From: Xanthobacteraceae bacterium
GTDB taxonomy: Bacteria > Pseudomonadota > Alphaproteobacteria > Rhizobiales > Xanthobacteraceae
Assembly: GCA_031291445.1 (NCBI GenBank)
Contig: JARLJA010000115.1
Location: forward strand, 1 to 53,106
Length of the DNA: 53,106 nucleotides
Reading direction: 5' to 3'
Shown: positions 1 through 9,328 of the stretch, piece after piece
How the letters are laid out: each line of letters starts with the position of its first letter
How positions within the stretch are numbered: position 1 is the stretch's first letter
The notes under the pieces: model-generated
Seen by the model: the letters and a program-made list of their open reading frames with translations, nothing else
Told to the model about the DNA's origin: nothing
Database searches by the model: none
Program-made: the position numbers and the translations under genes

Positions 1-307
1 CGGCGCGCACGCCGTCGACGATCGACAGGCCGGCGGTGGCCGCCAGCAGCTGCGGCAGCCGGGCAAAGGCGCGCTGGCGCGCGGCGCCGAGTTCGGCCCG
101 CACCTCGGCCTCGCCGATCGGCTGCCCGGTGCCCGCCGACCATAGCCGCGCGGTGACGCCCTCGAAGCTCGCGGCGCGCGCCAGCGCGTCGACCCGCTCG
201 CCGGCGATGATCAGTTCGCCGCGCTCGCCGTCGACATCGCTCAGCGCGGTCTCGGCAGCCGGAACGCCGTCCAGCCCGATCGGGGACTTTTGGATCTGCA
301 GGTTCAT
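1..307 (-). CDS. Citrate synthase family protein, N-terminal part (cut by window edge)
   Basis: The reverse strand reads without a stop from an ATG at 307 to the window edge, giving about 102 residues beginning MNLQIQKSPIGLDGV. The segments GLDGVPAAETALSDVDGERGELIIAG and the following text match the N-terminal small domain of citrate and methylcitrate synthases, which condense acyl-CoA with an oxo-acid; catalytic residues lie beyond the window. GGAGG sits seven bases before the ATG, so the start is well supported. The gene diverges from a second citrate-synthase-family gene only 75 nt away. I infer that the two are co-regulated, possibly as subunits or paralogues of a specialised synthase. 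Whether the product is citrate, methylcitrate or another acid cannot be told from this fragment. Confidence 0.8.
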   Translation of the reverse strand, partial: MNLQIQKSPIGLDGVPAAETALSDVDGERGELIIAGERVDALARAASFEGVTARLWSAGTGQPIGEAEVRAELGAARQRAFARLPQLLAATAGLSIVDGVRA

Positions 308-351
308 GGTCGGGACCTCCTTCATGGCCTGAAGGGTGGGGTCGCTCGACA

Positions 352-380
352 GATTGATCAATCTTGATTATGCTAATCAA
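352..380. promoter_or_regulatory. Double palindrome between divergent citrate synthase genes (putative operator)
   Basis: Two perfect inverted repeats abut. GATTGATCAATC (352-363) is a 12-base palindrome, and 364-380 has arms TTGATTA and TAATCAA around TGC. They fill the space directly before the ATG at 382. The downstream protein carries its own helix-turn-helix, so autoregulation at this site is a reasonable inference. No binding data can be read from sequence. Confidence 0.5.
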
Positions 381-381
381 T

Positions 382-1584
382 ATGAAAAAATCCGACCAGC
401 TCTACCTCTCGGCTCGCGAGGCCTCGGCCGAGCTCGCGATCTCGCCGGCCACCCTCTACGCCTATGTCAGCCGCGGCCTGATCCGCTCCGAGCCAGGTCA
501 GGACACGCGCCGGCGCCGCTACCGGGCCGAGGACGTGCGCGCGCTCAAGGAGCGGCGGACGCCGTCGCAGGAGCCGCGCGGGCTGAAGAGCTTCGACGCC
601 GATCTGCCGGCGCTCGACACCGCGGTGTCGACCATCACCGAAGCAGGGCCGGTCTATCGCGGGGTGAACTGCATCACGCTGGCGGACAGTGCCACGCTCG
701 AGCACGCCGCGACGCTGTTGTGGGACGCCGCGAGCGTCGATCCGTTCGCCGCCGACAACATGCCCGCGGTGTCGCCGGCCATGCGCGCGATCGCCAGGGC
801 GGCGGCATCGGCGCCGCCGATCGACCGCGCCATCGCGGTGCTGGCGCTGGCCGCCGGCGCCGATCCGCGGGCCTATTCGCGCGCCGCCGAAGGCCGCGCC
901 CTGGTCGGCGGCCGCATCCTGCGGCTCGTGGTCGCGACCATGCTCAACGCGGCGCCGTCGTCCGCGCCGCTGCACCGCCAGATCGCGGAGGGCTGGGCCC
1001 CCGGCGACGCCGCGGCCGCAGACCTGATCCGGCGCGCGCTGGTGCTGCTCGCCGATCACGAACTCAACGCCTCGACCTTCACGGTGCGCTGCGCGGCGTC
1101 CACCGGGCTCAATCTCTACGATTCGACCATCGCGGGGCTGGCCGCGCTGAAGGGGCCACGCCACGGCGGCGCCGGCGCGCTGGCGGCCCAGTTCGTGCGG
1201 ACGCTGGCCGACGGCGACGCCGCAGCCGTCATCCGCGAACGTGTCGCGCTCGGCGAGCGCTTCGCCGGCTTCGGCCACGGCGTCTACCGGCAGGGCGATC
1301 CGCGGGCCCGCGCGCTCCTGAAGGCCCTGGCGCGCGCCGGCGCCCCGCCGCGCCTCACCCGGGACATTCCCGCCCATGTGCTGGAGGCCACCGGCGAGTT
1401 CGCCAATATCGATTACGCGCTCGCCGTGCTGACCCAGAGCCTGAAGCTGCCGCCCGGCAGCGAGATCGCGCTGTTCGCCATGGCGCGGACGGTGGGCTGG
1501 ATCGCCCATGCCAGCGAGCAACTGCGCTCGGGGGGCCTGATCCGGCCGCGCGCCCGCTATACGGGGCCGGTGCCGCGCGCCTGA
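382..1584 (+). CDS. Citrate synthase family protein with N-terminal helix-turn-helix
   Basis: This 400-residue protein joins an N-terminal MerR/excisionase-like DNA-binding segment (about residues 3-55; YLSAREASAELAISPATLYAYVSRGLI followed by a basic wing RRRYRAEDVRALKERR) to a citrate synthase domain. The catalytic-type motif LKGPRHGGAG and the later GFGHGVYRQGDPRA are both visible, with the histidines expected of the family. Upstream in-frame starts exist at 364 (TTG) and 370 (ATG). I chose 382 because it follows the palindromes and matches the start of the HTH. There is no Shine-Dalgarno before it, so the transcript may be leaderless. Such fusions are annotated in alphaproteobacteria as citrate synthase family proteins; the regulatory role is inference. 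Confidence 0.82.
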   Translation: MKKSDQLYLSAREASAELAISPATLYAYVSRGLIRSEPGQDTRRRRYRAEDVRALKERRTPSQEPRGLKSFDADLPALDTAVSTITEAGPVYRGVNCITLADSATLEHAATLLWDAASVDPFAADNMPAVSPAMRAIARAAASAPPIDRAIAVLALAAGADPRAYSRAAEGRALVGGRILRLVVATMLNAAPSSAPLHRQIAEGWAPGDAAAADLIRRALVLLADHELNASTFTVRCAASTGLNLYDSTIAGLAALKGPRHGGAGALAAQFVRTLADGDAAAVIRERVALGERFAGFGHGVYRQGDPRARALLKALARAGAPPRLTRDIPAHVLEATGEFANIDYALAVLTQSLKLPPGSEIALFAMARTVGWIAHASEQLRSGGLIRPRARYTGPVPRA

Positions 1585-1602
1585 AGCGTGATGGCTCGTG
1601 AT

Positions 1603-1629
1603 TGAAGCGCTATCTCGCTTCAGCTTTTT
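1603..1629 (+). terminator. Rho-independent terminator of the HTH-citrate synthase gene
   Basis: A 7-bp perfect stem TGAAGCG/CGCTTCA with a 6-nt loop is followed by GCTTTTT, starting 18 nt after the stop codon at 1584. Confidence 0.75.
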
Positions 1630-1642
1630 GATCGAGCGCGAT

Positions 1643-1735
1643 CCCCCGGATCAAGTCCCGGGGGGCATGCTTTTCGGAAAGCCGGTGCCCACTTTGCGCC
1701 AGCGCGGCCGTTCCTGTCCGGATCACGTTCCGCAA
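1643..1735. repeat. Hairpin plus degenerate intergenic repeat-like sequence
   Basis: CCCCCGG and CCGGGGG (1643-1649, 1658-1664) form a hairpin. The following GCATGCTTTTCGGAAAGCCGG resembles a dispersed intergenic sequence I recall from Bradyrhizobium relatives. It lies between convergent genes and may also terminate the AraC gene. The family assignment is from memory and not verified. Confidence 0.3.
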
Positions 1736-1745
1736 GCTACCGAGG

Positions 1746-2783
1746 CTAGCCCGCAGAAGGCTTCTCCAGGGGCGGAGCGACGCGAAATTTACCCGGTGCG
1801 GTGCCGTAGCGTCGCCGGAACGCGCGATAGAAGTGTGTAAGGTCGGAAAACCCGGCCTCGTAGGCGGTGTCGGTGACGGTCGCGTGCCGCGCCCGGGGAT
1901 CGGCGAGCCGCCGCGCAGCCCATGCAAGGCGGCAGTCGATCACATATTCGGTCAGGGTCTGGCCGGGGCCGTGCTGCTCGAACAGCTTGTGGACGTAACG
2001 CGAAGATATGCCGTGGACGGCCGCGATCTCCGCGGCGCCGAGCTGCGGATTGCGAAAGTTGCGCTCGATGTGATCGCTCACGAGCTGGAACAGCGCGCCC
2101 GAACGAGATTCCAGGGAAGCCCCGGCGGCTGACGGTGGCGCGCAGGCGAGGCGCGTCACCTGCACGGTCGAATCAAACAGCACGGCGGCCGCCTCCGGTG
2201 AGAGCTGCGCGCGCTGCGATGCGAGCAGCCGCACGGCTTCGCGTATAAGTGCTCCGAACGCCGGATGATCAGACACCACGATCGGGTGCGCTGGCCCGGC
2301 TCGGCCAAGCCGCCGCCGGAAGGTCTCGCCGCTCGTCAGCAGCGTCGTCACCGCAAAGCGCGGTTCGCGCGCGTGGACCAGTTCGAACGGGTCCGCGCCA
2401 GAGAACAGCACCACGTCGCCGGCACGGGTCGTCACCTCGGTGCCGTTCTGCGTGACGCTGCAGCAGCCTCTTGGGTCATGGAACAGGTAGAGCCAGTCGT
2501 CCGGGGCGTGAGCGACCTCGCGCGACGTACGGGCGATACGGTGAGTGACCGCCTCGACCCGGTTGACGAAGCCGCTGCCGGCTGCGCGCGATTCAACGCG
2601 CGCCGAGAATCCGGCCCGCTCGTTGGCCGCGATCCGCGGCACCACGGGGCTGAACGCGACGCACATCGCGTCGTGGTAGTAGGCCAATGCCTGGCGCTGC
2701 TCGACGTCGCGCGTATCCCAGATCCGCGGCAAGGCGGATATCGGCGCCTGGTTGTCCGCCTTGACCGGCATTGTTTCCTGCAT
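1746..2783 (-). CDS. AraC family transcriptional regulator (FeaR-like)
   Basis: The protein has about 345 residues. The N-terminal two thirds resemble the AraC-binding-like sensor domain of FeaR/AraC_binding_2 proteins (WDTRDVEQRQALAYYHDAM; YLFHDPRG; GDVVLFSGADPFEL). The C-terminal about 100 residues form the double helix-turn-helix, with AAEIAAVHGISSRYVHKLFEQ as first HTH and DTAYEAGFSDLTHFYRAFRRRYG as the conserved second HTH. In-frame starts are TTG 2789, ATG 2783 and ATG 2771. I use 2783, though 2771 has an AGGAA close by. The gene diverges from the alpha/beta hydrolase at 2943, which makes that hydrolase the likely target; this is inference from position. Confidence 0.88.
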   Translation of the reverse strand: MQETMPVKADNQAPISALPRIWDTRDVEQRQALAYYHDAMCVAFSPVVPRIAANERAGFSARVESRAAGSGFVNRVEAVTHRIARTSREVAHAPDDWLYLFHDPRGCCSVTQNGTEVTTRAGDVVLFSGADPFELVHAREPRFAVTTLLTSGETFRRRLGRAGPAHPIVVSDHPAFGALIREAVRLLASQRAQLSPEAAAVLFDSTVQVTRLACAPPSAAGASLESRSGALFQLVSDHIERNFRNPQLGAAEIAAVHGISSRYVHKLFEQHGPGQTLTEYVIDCRLAWAARRLADPRARHATVTDTAYEAGFSDLTHFYRAFRRRYGTAPGKFRVAPPLEKPSAG

Positions 2784-2942
2784 GCCCAATCAGTCGCCCC
2801 CGGGGATGCGTTCTCGCAGCGCATGTTCCCTGTCGTCCAGAACCGTTCCCGCCTGACCAAGTCAACCGGCGGCTGGCTCTCTAGTCTCGTCAGCAACGTG
2901 ATCGGCTGTCAAGCAGCGGCAGAAAGCCAACGGGGAGAGCAG

Positions 2943-3791
2943 ATGGCAAAGGAGACGCAGGATCGGTTCGTCGACGTGAGCGGCGTGCGGACACGGTACT
3001 GGAAGTTGGGCGACAGCGGGCCGGCGGTCGTCCTGCTCGCGGGAATTGGCTGTTCGGTGCGCGAATGGTGGGCCAACATCGCTGGGCTTGCCCAGTCCCA
3101 TCGGATCTACGCCCTCGACATGCTGGGTGCCGGCCTGACCGACAAGCCGGACGGGGACCGCTACAGTCTTCCGCAGCTTGCGCGCTTTACCCTCGATTTC
3201 ATGTCGACCCAGGGTGAGGAGCGTGCCTGCCTGATCGGCAATTCGCTCGGTGGCCGGATCGCCCTGGAATGTGCGCGGCTGTCGCCGGAGCGTGTTCGCG
3301 CCATGGTGCTGGTTGCGCCCGCCGGCGTTGGCCGCAAGACCCTGATCACCATGCGGCTGCCCACGGTGCCTGTGCTCGGCGAACTGATGACGCGGCCGAG
3401 CCGCGCCGGCATGCGCATGCTGTGGCGCTCGGCGTTCAGCGATTCCGCGTTTGTGACCGAAGAACTGGTCGAGGAAAAGTACGCGCTTGCGAGCCTGCCG
3501 GGCGCCCAGGCCGCATTCCTGCGGACCCTGCGCGGATTTGTGGGACTCGGTGGTTTCCGTCGCGGGCCGCTCGACGAAATTCAGGCTGCGATGTCCGGCA
3601 TGACCCAGCCGACGCTGGTGGTGTGGGGGCGTGACGACCGGCTGCTGCCGGTCGCGCAGGCGCAGATACTGAAGGCGAAGCTTCCCTCCTGCCGCGTCGT
3701 GGTGTTCGACAACTGCGGGCACCTGCCGCAGATCGAAAAGGCGGACGCCTTCAACACCAGTGCGCTGGAATTCCTGCAGACCGTCCCCTGA
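2943..3791 (+). CDS. Alpha/beta hydrolase
   Basis: This 282-residue cytoplasmic enzyme has no signal peptide. The nucleophile elbow GNSLGG (about residues 100-105) supplies the catalytic Ser, WGRDDRLLP supplies the acid and NCGHLPQIEKAD supplies the His, completing a Ser-Asp-His triad. Length and motif order fit the esterase/C-C hydrolase/haloalkane dehalogenase-like superfamily, but the substrate cannot be deduced. The ATG at 2943 is preceded by GGGGAGA at a good distance. Much longer in-frame coding upstream overlaps the divergent AraC gene and is not credible as part of this protein. It is probably controlled by that AraC regulator. Confidence 0.87.
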   Translation: MAKETQDRFVDVSGVRTRYWKLGDSGPAVVLLAGIGCSVREWWANIAGLAQSHRIYALDMLGAGLTDKPDGDRYSLPQLARFTLDFMSTQGEERACLIGNSLGGRIALECARLSPERVRAMVLVAPAGVGRKTLITMRLPTVPVLGELMTRPSRAGMRMLWRSAFSDSAFVTEELVEEKYALASLPGAQAAFLRTLRGFVGLGGFRRGPLDEIQAAMSGMTQPTLVVWGRDDRLLPVAQAQILKAKLPSCRVVVFDNCGHLPQIEKADAFNTSALEFLQTVP

Positions 3792-3865
3792 AGACGCCGT
3801 ATGTCCATTTCGATGGCCCAGGCCCGCCGGCGTGGCGAGCGGGAGGCGCCAGAAGCGGTCAAGGC

Positions 3866-4507
3866 TTAGTTCGGCTCGCCGATGTCGGCGGCCAGCGACG
3901 GCAGCGCATGCCGCAGATGCTGCCAGACGGTCCAGCCGACGATGCAGACGACTGCGGCCAGTGCCGCGAGCACCATGGGATGATGCCACTCGGTCGTCCC
4001 CCAGTGGCGCAGCGCCGATCCCGCCAGCGCGCCGGGAACCACATGCAGCGGCGCCCACGCCAGGATCGCCGCGACATTGACCGGGAAGAACCGCTGCGGC
4101 GGCATGCCGAGCGCGCCGGCGGTCACCGGCACGAAGGCGCGGATCGGGGGGATGAAGCGGGCGAAGAACACCGCCAGCATGCCGTGGCGCGTGAAGAAGC
4201 GTTCGCTGCGCGCGACCACACGGGGATAGCGGGACAGCGGCCACGCCTCCAGGATCTCGCGCTTGGCGCGATAGCCCAGGAGGTACGCGGCGCCGTCGCC
4301 GATCAGCGCGCCGGCGATCGTGCTGACGAGCAGGGCGGGCAGGGCGTCGAAGGCCGCCGCCGCGCCGATCCCCAGAATGAGGGTCGAGCCGGGCACGAAG
4401 GAGCCCAGCACCGGCACGGCTTCGAGCAGGGCGGCGGCAAACACCGCCGCGCAGGACCACAGGGGGTGGGCGGAGAGGACGGCCAGAAGGCCGTTCAGCG
4501 TCGACAT
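3866..4507 (-). CDS. DedA family inner-membrane protein
   Basis: The 213-residue membrane protein shows the DedA/SNARE-associated signature: an N-terminal hydrophobic segment, then [33 protein letters not shown], the amphipathic [17 protein letters not shown] loop with its conserved Arg residues, and further hydrophobic spans to the C terminus. Known members are proposed undecaprenyl-phosphate or phosphatidylethanolamine flippases that help envelope homeostasis and proton-motive-force maintenance. The ATG at 4507 has GGAGCG upstream on the reverse strand. It is convergent with the hydrolase (74 nt between stops) and divergent from cobS, and has no evident functional link to either. Confidence 0.88.
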   Translation of the reverse strand: MSTLNGLLAVLSAHPLWSCAAVFAAALLEAVPVLGSFVPGSTLILGIGAAAAFDALPALLVSTIAGALIGDGAAYLLGYRAKREILEAWPLSRYPRVVARSERFFTRHGMLAVFFARFIPPIRAFVPVTAGALGMPPQRFFPVNVAAILAWAPLHVVPGALAGSALRHWGTTEWHHPMVLAALAAVVCIVGWTVWQHLRHALPSLAADIGEPN

Positions 4508-4766
4508 TGCGGGCGCTCCATCGGGGCCGTCGGACCCGGGGTGCCAGGACGGCCGCGTCGTCTCTCACAGGTGGAAATCGTCATCCCGATTCGCAAGGCA
4601 GCCTTCCAATCCGGCGTTGCGCTCCTATATCGATGATATCGCAGCGGAACTTTCATTTTGCGGCGGGCTTCTGCCGGCCGCGTCTGTCTGGTACGCTGAA
4701 CCAGCACCCTTACAGCACAGCTTGATTGCGCCTGGCTTCGGGAGCGCCCGAAATCACGGAGGACTG

Positions 4767-5765
4767 ATGACCGCCGCCGCCACGCCCACCGCATCCGAGA
4801 TCACCAGCCTGCCGGACATGAAGGTCTCGGTTCGCCAGGTGTTCGGCATCGACAGCGACCTCGAAGTGCCGGCCTATTCCGAGGTCGATCCGCACGTTCC
4901 GGACGTCGATCCGGACTACCGGTTCGATCGCGCCACCACGCTCGCCATTCTCGCCGGCTTCGCCAAGAACCGCCGCGTCATGGTCACCGGCTATCACGGC
5001 ACCGGCAAGTCGACCCATATCGAGCAGGTCGCCGCGCGGCTCAACTGGCCCTGCGTGCGCGTCAATCTCGACAGCCACATCAGCCGTATCGACCTGGTCG
5101 GCAAGGACGCCATCGTGGTCCGCGACGGCAAGCAGGTGACCGAATTCCGCGACGGCATCCTGCCCTGGGCGCTGCAGCACAACGTCGCGCTGGTGTTCGA
5201 CGAATACGACGCCGGCCGCCCCGACGTCATGTTCGTGATCCAGCGGGTGCTGGAGGTCTCCGGCCGCCTGACGCTGCTCGACCAGAACAAGGTGATCAAG
5301 CCGCACCCGGCGTTCCGGCTGTTCGCCACCGCCAACACCATCGGGCTCGGCGACACCTCGGGCCTCTATCACGGCACCCAGCAGATCAACCAGGGCCAGA
5401 TGGACCGCTGGTCGATCGTCACCACGCTCAACTACCTGCCGCACGACGAGGAGGTCGAGATCGTGCTGGCGAAGGCGCGCCACTACCGCAACCAGCAGGG
5501 CCGCGACATCGTCAACAAGATGGTGCGGCTGGCCGACCTCACCCGCAACGCCTTCTCCAACGGCGACCTGTCGACGGTGATGAGCCCGCGCACGGTGATC
5601 ACCTGGGCGGAGAACGCCGAGATCTTCGGCGACGTCGGCTTCGCCTTCCGCGTCACCTTCCTCAACAAGTGCGACGAGCTCGAGCGTCCGCTGGTGGCCG
5701 AGTTCTACCAGCGCTGCTTCAACGCCGAACTGCCGGAATCGGCGGTCAACGTCGCGCTGAGCTGA
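4767..5765 (+). CDS. cobS: Cobaltochelatase subunit CobS
   Basis: This 332-residue AAA+ ATPase is the motor subunit of the aerobic cobaltochelatase (CobN-CobS-CobT), which inserts cobalt into hydrogenobyrinate a,c-diamide during B12 synthesis. Walker A is GYHGTGKS (residues 75-82), Walker B is VFDEYD (143-148), and FATANT forms sensor 1. The N-terminal [13 protein letters not shown] and the C-terminal [21 protein letters not shown] are typical of CobS. GGAGG precedes the ATG at 4767 by six bases. cobT follows after 28 nt, so the two are surely an operon. CobN is not in this window, as is common in rhizobia. No cobalamin riboswitch is visible upstream. Confidence 0.95.
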   Translation: MTAAATPTASEITSLPDMKVSVRQVFGIDSDLEVPAYSEVDPHVPDVDPDYRFDRATTLAILAGFAKNRRVMVTGYHGTGKSTHIEQVAARLNWPCVRVNLDSHISRIDLVGKDAIVVRDGKQVTEFRDGILPWALQHNVALVFDEYDAGRPDVMFVIQRVLEVSGRLTLLDQNKVIKPHPAFRLFATANTIGLGDTSGLYHGTQQINQGQMDRWSIVTTLNYLPHDEEVEIVLAKARHYRNQQGRDIVNKMVRLADLTRNAFSNGDLSTVMSPRTVITWAENAEIFGDVGFAFRVTFLNKCDELERPLVAEFYQRCFNAELPESAVNVALS

Positions 5766-5793
5766 CGGGGCTGCGGGCGGAAGGCGCCAGGCG

Positions 5794-7692
5794 ATGACAT
5801 CGAACATCAAGTTCAAGGGCGGGTCCAAGGAGGCGCCGACCGAGCCGTTCAAGCGCGCGGTGACCTCGTGCCTGCGCGCGATCGCGCGCCAGCCCGAACT
5901 GGAAGTGACCTTCGCGGCCGAGCGGCCGGGGCTGGCGCCGGGCAAGGCGCGGCTGCCGGAGCCGGCCCGCAAGATGTCGAAGCGCGACGCGGCGGTGGTG
6001 CGCGGCCACGCCGATTCCATCGCGCTGCGGCTCGCCTGTCACGACCCCAAGGTGCACCGCAAGCTGATGCCGGCCAATCCGCAGGCCAGAGGCGTGTTCG
6101 ACGCCATGGAGCAGGCGCGGGTCGAGGCGCTGGGATCGCGGCGCATGGCCGGCGTCGCCAGGAACCTCACCGCGATGCTCGACGATCACTTCCACCGCGG
6201 CAAGTTCGACGAGATCACCGACCGCGCCGACGCGCCGCTGTCGGACGCGCTGGCGCTGCTGGTGCGGGAGCGGCTGACCGGCCAGGCGCCGCCCGCCGCC
6301 GGGCGGCGGATCCTCGACCTGTGGCGCCCGCTGCTCGAGGAGCGGATCGGCCCGCGGCTCGACCGCCTCGATCGCCTCGCCGAGGACCAGGCCCGCTTCG
6401 GCGACGCCATCCACGACGTGCTCGACGCGCTCGACCTCGGCGACGAGCGCAACGCCGACCAGGACGAAGATGAGCAGCAGGACGACCAGCGCGAGGGCGA
6501 GAAGGATCAGTCCGGCGCCGACGGCTCGCCCGACAGCGACGCCGCCCAGGAGATGAGCGCCGACCAGGCCCAGGCCACCAGCGAGGAGCTGTCGGAGAGC
6601 GCGATGGAGAGCGCCCAGGCGTCCGCGAGCGACTCCTTCGACGACGGCGAGATGGGCGACGACGACACCCCCGGCGAGACCTCGCGGCCGCCGCATCGCG
6701 GCGGCAACGAGCCGCGCGGCCCGGAATATCACGCTTTCGCGCCGAAATTCGACGAGGTGGTGGCGGCCGAGGATCTCTGCGATCACGACGAGCTCGAGCG
6801 GCTGCGCAGCTATCTCGACAAGCAGCTCGCGCATCTGCAGGGCATCGTGGCGCGGCTGGCCAACCGCCTGCAGCGCAAGCTGATGGCGCAGCAGAACCGC
6901 GCCTGGGAGTTCGACCTCGAGGAGGGCATCCTCGATCCGGCGCGGCTGTCGCGCGTCGTCACCGACCCGTTCCATCCGCTGTCGTTCATGCACGAGAAGC
7001 AGGCGACCTTCCGCGACACCGTGGTGACGCTGCTGCTCGACAATTCCGGCTCGATGCGCGGCCGACCGATCACGGTGGCCGCCACCTCCGCCGACATCCT
7101 GGCACGGACGCTGGAGCGTTGCGGCGTCAAGGTGGAGATTCTCGGCTTCACCACCCGGGCGTGGAAGGGCGGCCAGTCGCGCGAGGCCTGGCTCGCCGCC
7201 GGCAAGCCCGCCAATCCCGGCCGCCTCAACGACCTGCGCCACATCATCTACAAGTCGGCCGACGCGCCGTGGCGCCGGGCGCGCAAGAATATCGGCGTGA
7301 TCATGAGCGAGGGCCTGTTGAAGGAGAACATCGACGGCGAGGCGCTCGACTGGGCCCACAAGCGCCTGCTCGGCCGGCCCGAGCAGCGCAAGATCCTGAT
7401 GATGATTTCCGACGGCGCGCCGGTTGACGACTCGACGCTGTCGGTCAACCCCGGCAACTACCTCGAGCGCCACCTGCGCCACGTCATCGAGGAGATCGAG
7501 ACCCGCTCGCCGGTCGAATTGATCGCCATCGGCATCGGCCACGACGTCACGCGCTACTACCGTCGCGCGGTGACCATCGTCGATGCCGAGGAACTCGGCG
7601 GCGCCATCACCGAGAAGCTCGCGGAACTGTTCAGCGAGACCCAGACCAGCGCGCCGGCCCCGATGCCGCGATCGCGGCGCGCGCTGCATTGA
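5794..7692 (+). CDS. cobT: Cobaltochelatase subunit CobT
   Basis: At 632 residues this is the usual length of CobT, the partner of the AAA+ subunit CobS. An N-terminal helical region is followed by a long Asp/Glu/Gln-rich linker (about residues 210-310; [17 protein letters not shown]). The C-terminal von Willebrand A domain has the MIDAS motif DNSGSMRG beginning near residue 416, a conserved Thr (FTTRAWKGG) and [11 protein letters not shown]. CobST forms a two-tier hexameric ring that works on the CobN-bound corrin in the cytoplasm. The start at 5794 follows a gap of 28 nt from cobS. The acidic linker is normal for the family. Long open frames on the opposite strand here are codon-bias shadows. 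Confidence 0.95.
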   Translation: MTSNIKFKGGSKEAPTEPFKRAVTSCLRAIARQPELEVTFAAERPGLAPGKARLPEPARKMSKRDAAVVRGHADSIALRLACHDPKVHRKLMPANPQARGVFDAMEQARVEALGSRRMAGVARNLTAMLDDHFHRGKFDEITDRADAPLSDALALLVRERLTGQAPPAAGRRILDLWRPLLEERIGPRLDRLDRLAEDQARFGDAIHDVLDALDLGDERNADQDEDEQQDDQREGEKDQSGADGSPDSDAAQEMSADQAQATSEELSESAMESAQASASDSFDDGEMGDDDTPGETSRPPHRGGNEPRGPEYHAFAPKFDEVVAAEDLCDHDELERLRSYLDKQLAHLQGIVARLANRLQRKLMAQQNRAWEFDLEEGILDPARLSRVVTDPFHPLSFMHEKQATFRDTVVTLLLDNSGSMRGRPITVAATSADILARTLERCGVKVEILGFTTRAWKGGQSREAWLAAGKPANPGRLNDLRHIIYKSADAPWRRARKNIGVIMSEGLLKENIDGEALDWAHKRLLGRPEQRKILMMISDGAPVDDSTLSVNPGNYLERHLRHVIEEIETRSPVELIAIGIGHDVTRYYRRAVTIVDAEELGGAITEKLAELFSETQTSAPAPMPRSRRALH

Positions 7693-7711
7693 CCGGCAAC
7701 CACATCACCGC

Positions 7712-8767
7712 ATGACGGCCCTGCCGCGGCGCCCCGGACGCCGGCGTTTCCTGGTCGCCGCGGCGGCCTGCGCCGTGGCGCAGCTGGTGCCGGAAACGCC
7801 CTCGCGCGCCGGCGCGGCTGAGGCGGAAGCGGCCGAACCGGTCGCGATCACCGTCAAGGCGTCGCCGATCGCCGGGTTTTCCCGGCGCGAGCCGTCGCAG
7901 ACGCGGTTCGGCGCGCTGGAATTCGTCGGCGGGCTGGCGCTGACCTCGTCGTACCGGGGCTTCGGCGGATTGTCGGCGCTGCGGCTCGACGCCGCTGGCG
8001 CGCGCTTCACGGCGCTCAGCGACAAGGGCGAGTGGTTCACCGGACGGCTGGTGTATCGCGGCAGGATGCTTGTCGGCCTCGACGACGTGGTGGCGGCACC
8101 GATCCTCGGCGCCGACGGGCGTCCGGTCGCCGCGCGCGGCTGGTTCGATACCGAATCGATCGCGCTCGACGGCGACGTCGCCTATGTCGGCATCGAGCGC
8201 GTCAACCAGATCCTGCGGCTCGACCGCTTCGGCCAGGACGGCGTGCGCGCCCGCGGCCAGGCGATCGCGGTGCCGCGCGAGATCCTGGACCTGCCCCGCA
8301 ACAAGGGGCTCGAGGCGCTGGTGTTCGTGCCGCGCGACAGGCCGCTCGGCGGCACCCTGATCGCGATCTCGGAACGCGGCCTCGATGCGGCCGGCAATCT
8401 GCGGGCGTTCCTGATCGGCGGCCCGTCGCCGGGCCAGTTCAGCCTGCGCCGGCGCAACGATTTCGACGTCAGCGATGCGGCGCTGCTGCCCTCCGGCGAT
8501 CTCCTGGTGCTGGAGCGCAAGTTCAACCTGATCGAGGGCGTGCGGATCCGGATCCGCCGCATCGCGCTGGCAGCGATCGCGCCGGGCGCGGTGGTCGACG
8601 GCGAGGCGATCTTCGACGCCGACCTCGACGACGAGGTCGACAACATGGAGGGCCTCGACGTCCACCGCACCGCGGACGGCGACATCATGCTGACCATGAT
8701 CTCCGACGACAATTTTTCGTTGTTGCAGCGGACCCTGCTGCTGCAGTTCAGGCTGATCGCGCCGTGA
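7712..8767 (+). CDS. Secreted esterase-like activity of phytase family protein
   Basis: The 351-residue product has a Tat-like N terminus (RRPGRRRFLVAAAACAVAQL) and an Ala-rich export region. The body matches the phytase-like domain family PF13449: FGGLSALRLD, FTALSDKGEW, GWFDTESIALDG, NKGLEALVF and DEVDNMEGLDVH. Such proteins fold as beta-propellers with acidic metal-binding loops, but few have a proven substrate. It starts 19 nt after cobT stops, probably as a third operon member. That order recurs in Rhizobiales by my recollection and need not imply a cobalamin role. ATG 7712 was chosen because the twin-arginine segment follows it directly. Confidence 0.85.
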   Translation: MTALPRRPGRRRFLVAAAACAVAQLVPETPSRAGAAEAEAAEPVAITVKASPIAGFSRREPSQTRFGALEFVGGLALTSSYRGFGGLSALRLDAAGARFTALSDKGEWFTGRLVYRGRMLVGLDDVVAAPILGADGRPVAARGWFDTESIALDGDVAYVGIERVNQILRLDRFGQDGVRARGQAIAVPREILDLPRNKGLEALVFVPRDRPLGGTLIAISERGLDAAGNLRAFLIGGPSPGQFSLRRRNDFDVSDAALLPSGDLLVLERKFNLIEGVRIRIRRIALAAIAPGAVVDGEAIFDADLDDEVDNMEGLDVHRTADGDIMLTMISDDNFSLLQRTLLLQFRLIAP

Positions 8768-8814
8768 AGCGAGCTGAGATCAGATCGGATCAGTCGTTTA
8801 AGAATCTTGGCCGT

Positions 8815-8853
8815 TCATCCTTCGAGACTCGCTTCGCTCGCACCTCAGGATGA
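8815..8853. repeat. Intergenic palindromic repeat (TCATCCT...AGGATGA type)
   Basis: Terminal arms TCATCCT and AGGATGA flank a core with CTCGCTTCGCTCG. This form (tcatccttcgagac...cctcaggatga) is a widely dispersed intergenic repeat in Bradyrhizobium-like genomes, from memory. It lies between the convergent phytase-like gene and rpmB. Confidence 0.5.
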
Positions 8854-8905
8854 CGGGTCTGATTCAGTTTCATTTCATCTTGGCCCAATCAGTCCAGGCG
8901 ACAGC

Positions 8906-8930
8906 AAAAAGCCGGGTCGAAACCCGGCTT
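8906..8930 (-). terminator. Rho-independent terminator of rpmB
   Basis: On the reverse strand a 9-bp perfect stem (AAGCCGGGT/ACCCGGCTT, 4-nt loop) is followed by TTTTTGC. It lies 28 nt past the rpmB stop. Confidence 0.85.
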
Positions 8931-8957
8931 GGTCGGCAAAACCCGTTTGCTGCGGAA

Positions 8958-9248
8958 TCAGCTCGCGGCGGCGCGCTTCTTCTCGATCTGGCGCTTGAGA
9001 TCGAGCGCGCGCGGCGACAGCTCGTCCGCCCGGGCCTTGATCAGGTAGGCATCGAGGCCGCCGCGATGGTCGACCGACTTCAGCGCATTGGTCGACACCC
9101 GCAGGCGCACCGAGCGGCCGAGCGTGTCCGAGATCATCGTGACGTTGCACAGGTTGGGCAGAAACCGGCGCTTGGTCTTGATGTTGGAGTGGCTCACCTT
9201 GTGGCCCACCTGGGGAGATTTTGCAGTCAGTTCACAGCGCCGCGACAT
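8958..9248 (-). CDS. rpmB: 50S ribosomal protein L28
   Basis: This 96-residue basic protein begins [22 protein letters not shown] and continues [13 protein letters not shown] and [21 protein letters not shown], the L28 signature including the alphaproteobacterial C-terminal helix ([11 protein letters not shown]). L28 binds 23S rRNA near the E site of the large subunit. An upstream in-frame ATG at 9281 is not used: ATG 9248 has AGAGGA at ideal spacing and fits the conserved N terminus. The gene is monocistronic, bounded by a strong promoter (9329-9357) and a terminator (8906-8930). Confidence 0.96.
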   Translation of the reverse strand: MSRRCELTAKSPQVGHKVSHSNIKTKRRFLPNLCNVTMISDTLGRSVRLRVSTNALKSVDHRGGLDAYLIKARADELSPRALDLKRQIEKKRAAAS

Positions 9249-9328
9249 GGCGAAATCCTCTGTCATCCCCGCCCCGGTCATGCGACCGTACAGGGGTTCA
9301 AACTCGTGTCCATTTCAGGAACCGCGGA

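Noticed and set aside
1598-1840. Small plus-strand frame after the citrate synthase gene
   Set aside because: It spans a terminator and repeat-like hairpin and overlaps the AraC gene antisense; not credible.
2265-2942. N-terminal extension of the alpha/beta hydrolase by about 226 residues
   Set aside because: It would overlap the AraC gene antisense, has no homology, and ATG 2943 has a good ribosome site and begins at the natural domain edge.
4508-4766. Cobalamin riboswitch upstream of cobS
   Set aside because: I looked for a B12-box (GCC-N2-TG type) and long paired leader in the 259-nt gap and saw none.
5746-7689. Long open frame on the minus strand opposite cobT
   Set aside because: The plus-strand CobT reading is complete and conserved; the antisense frame is a by-product of high GC at codon third positions, with a His/Arg/Ala-rich translation and no domain.
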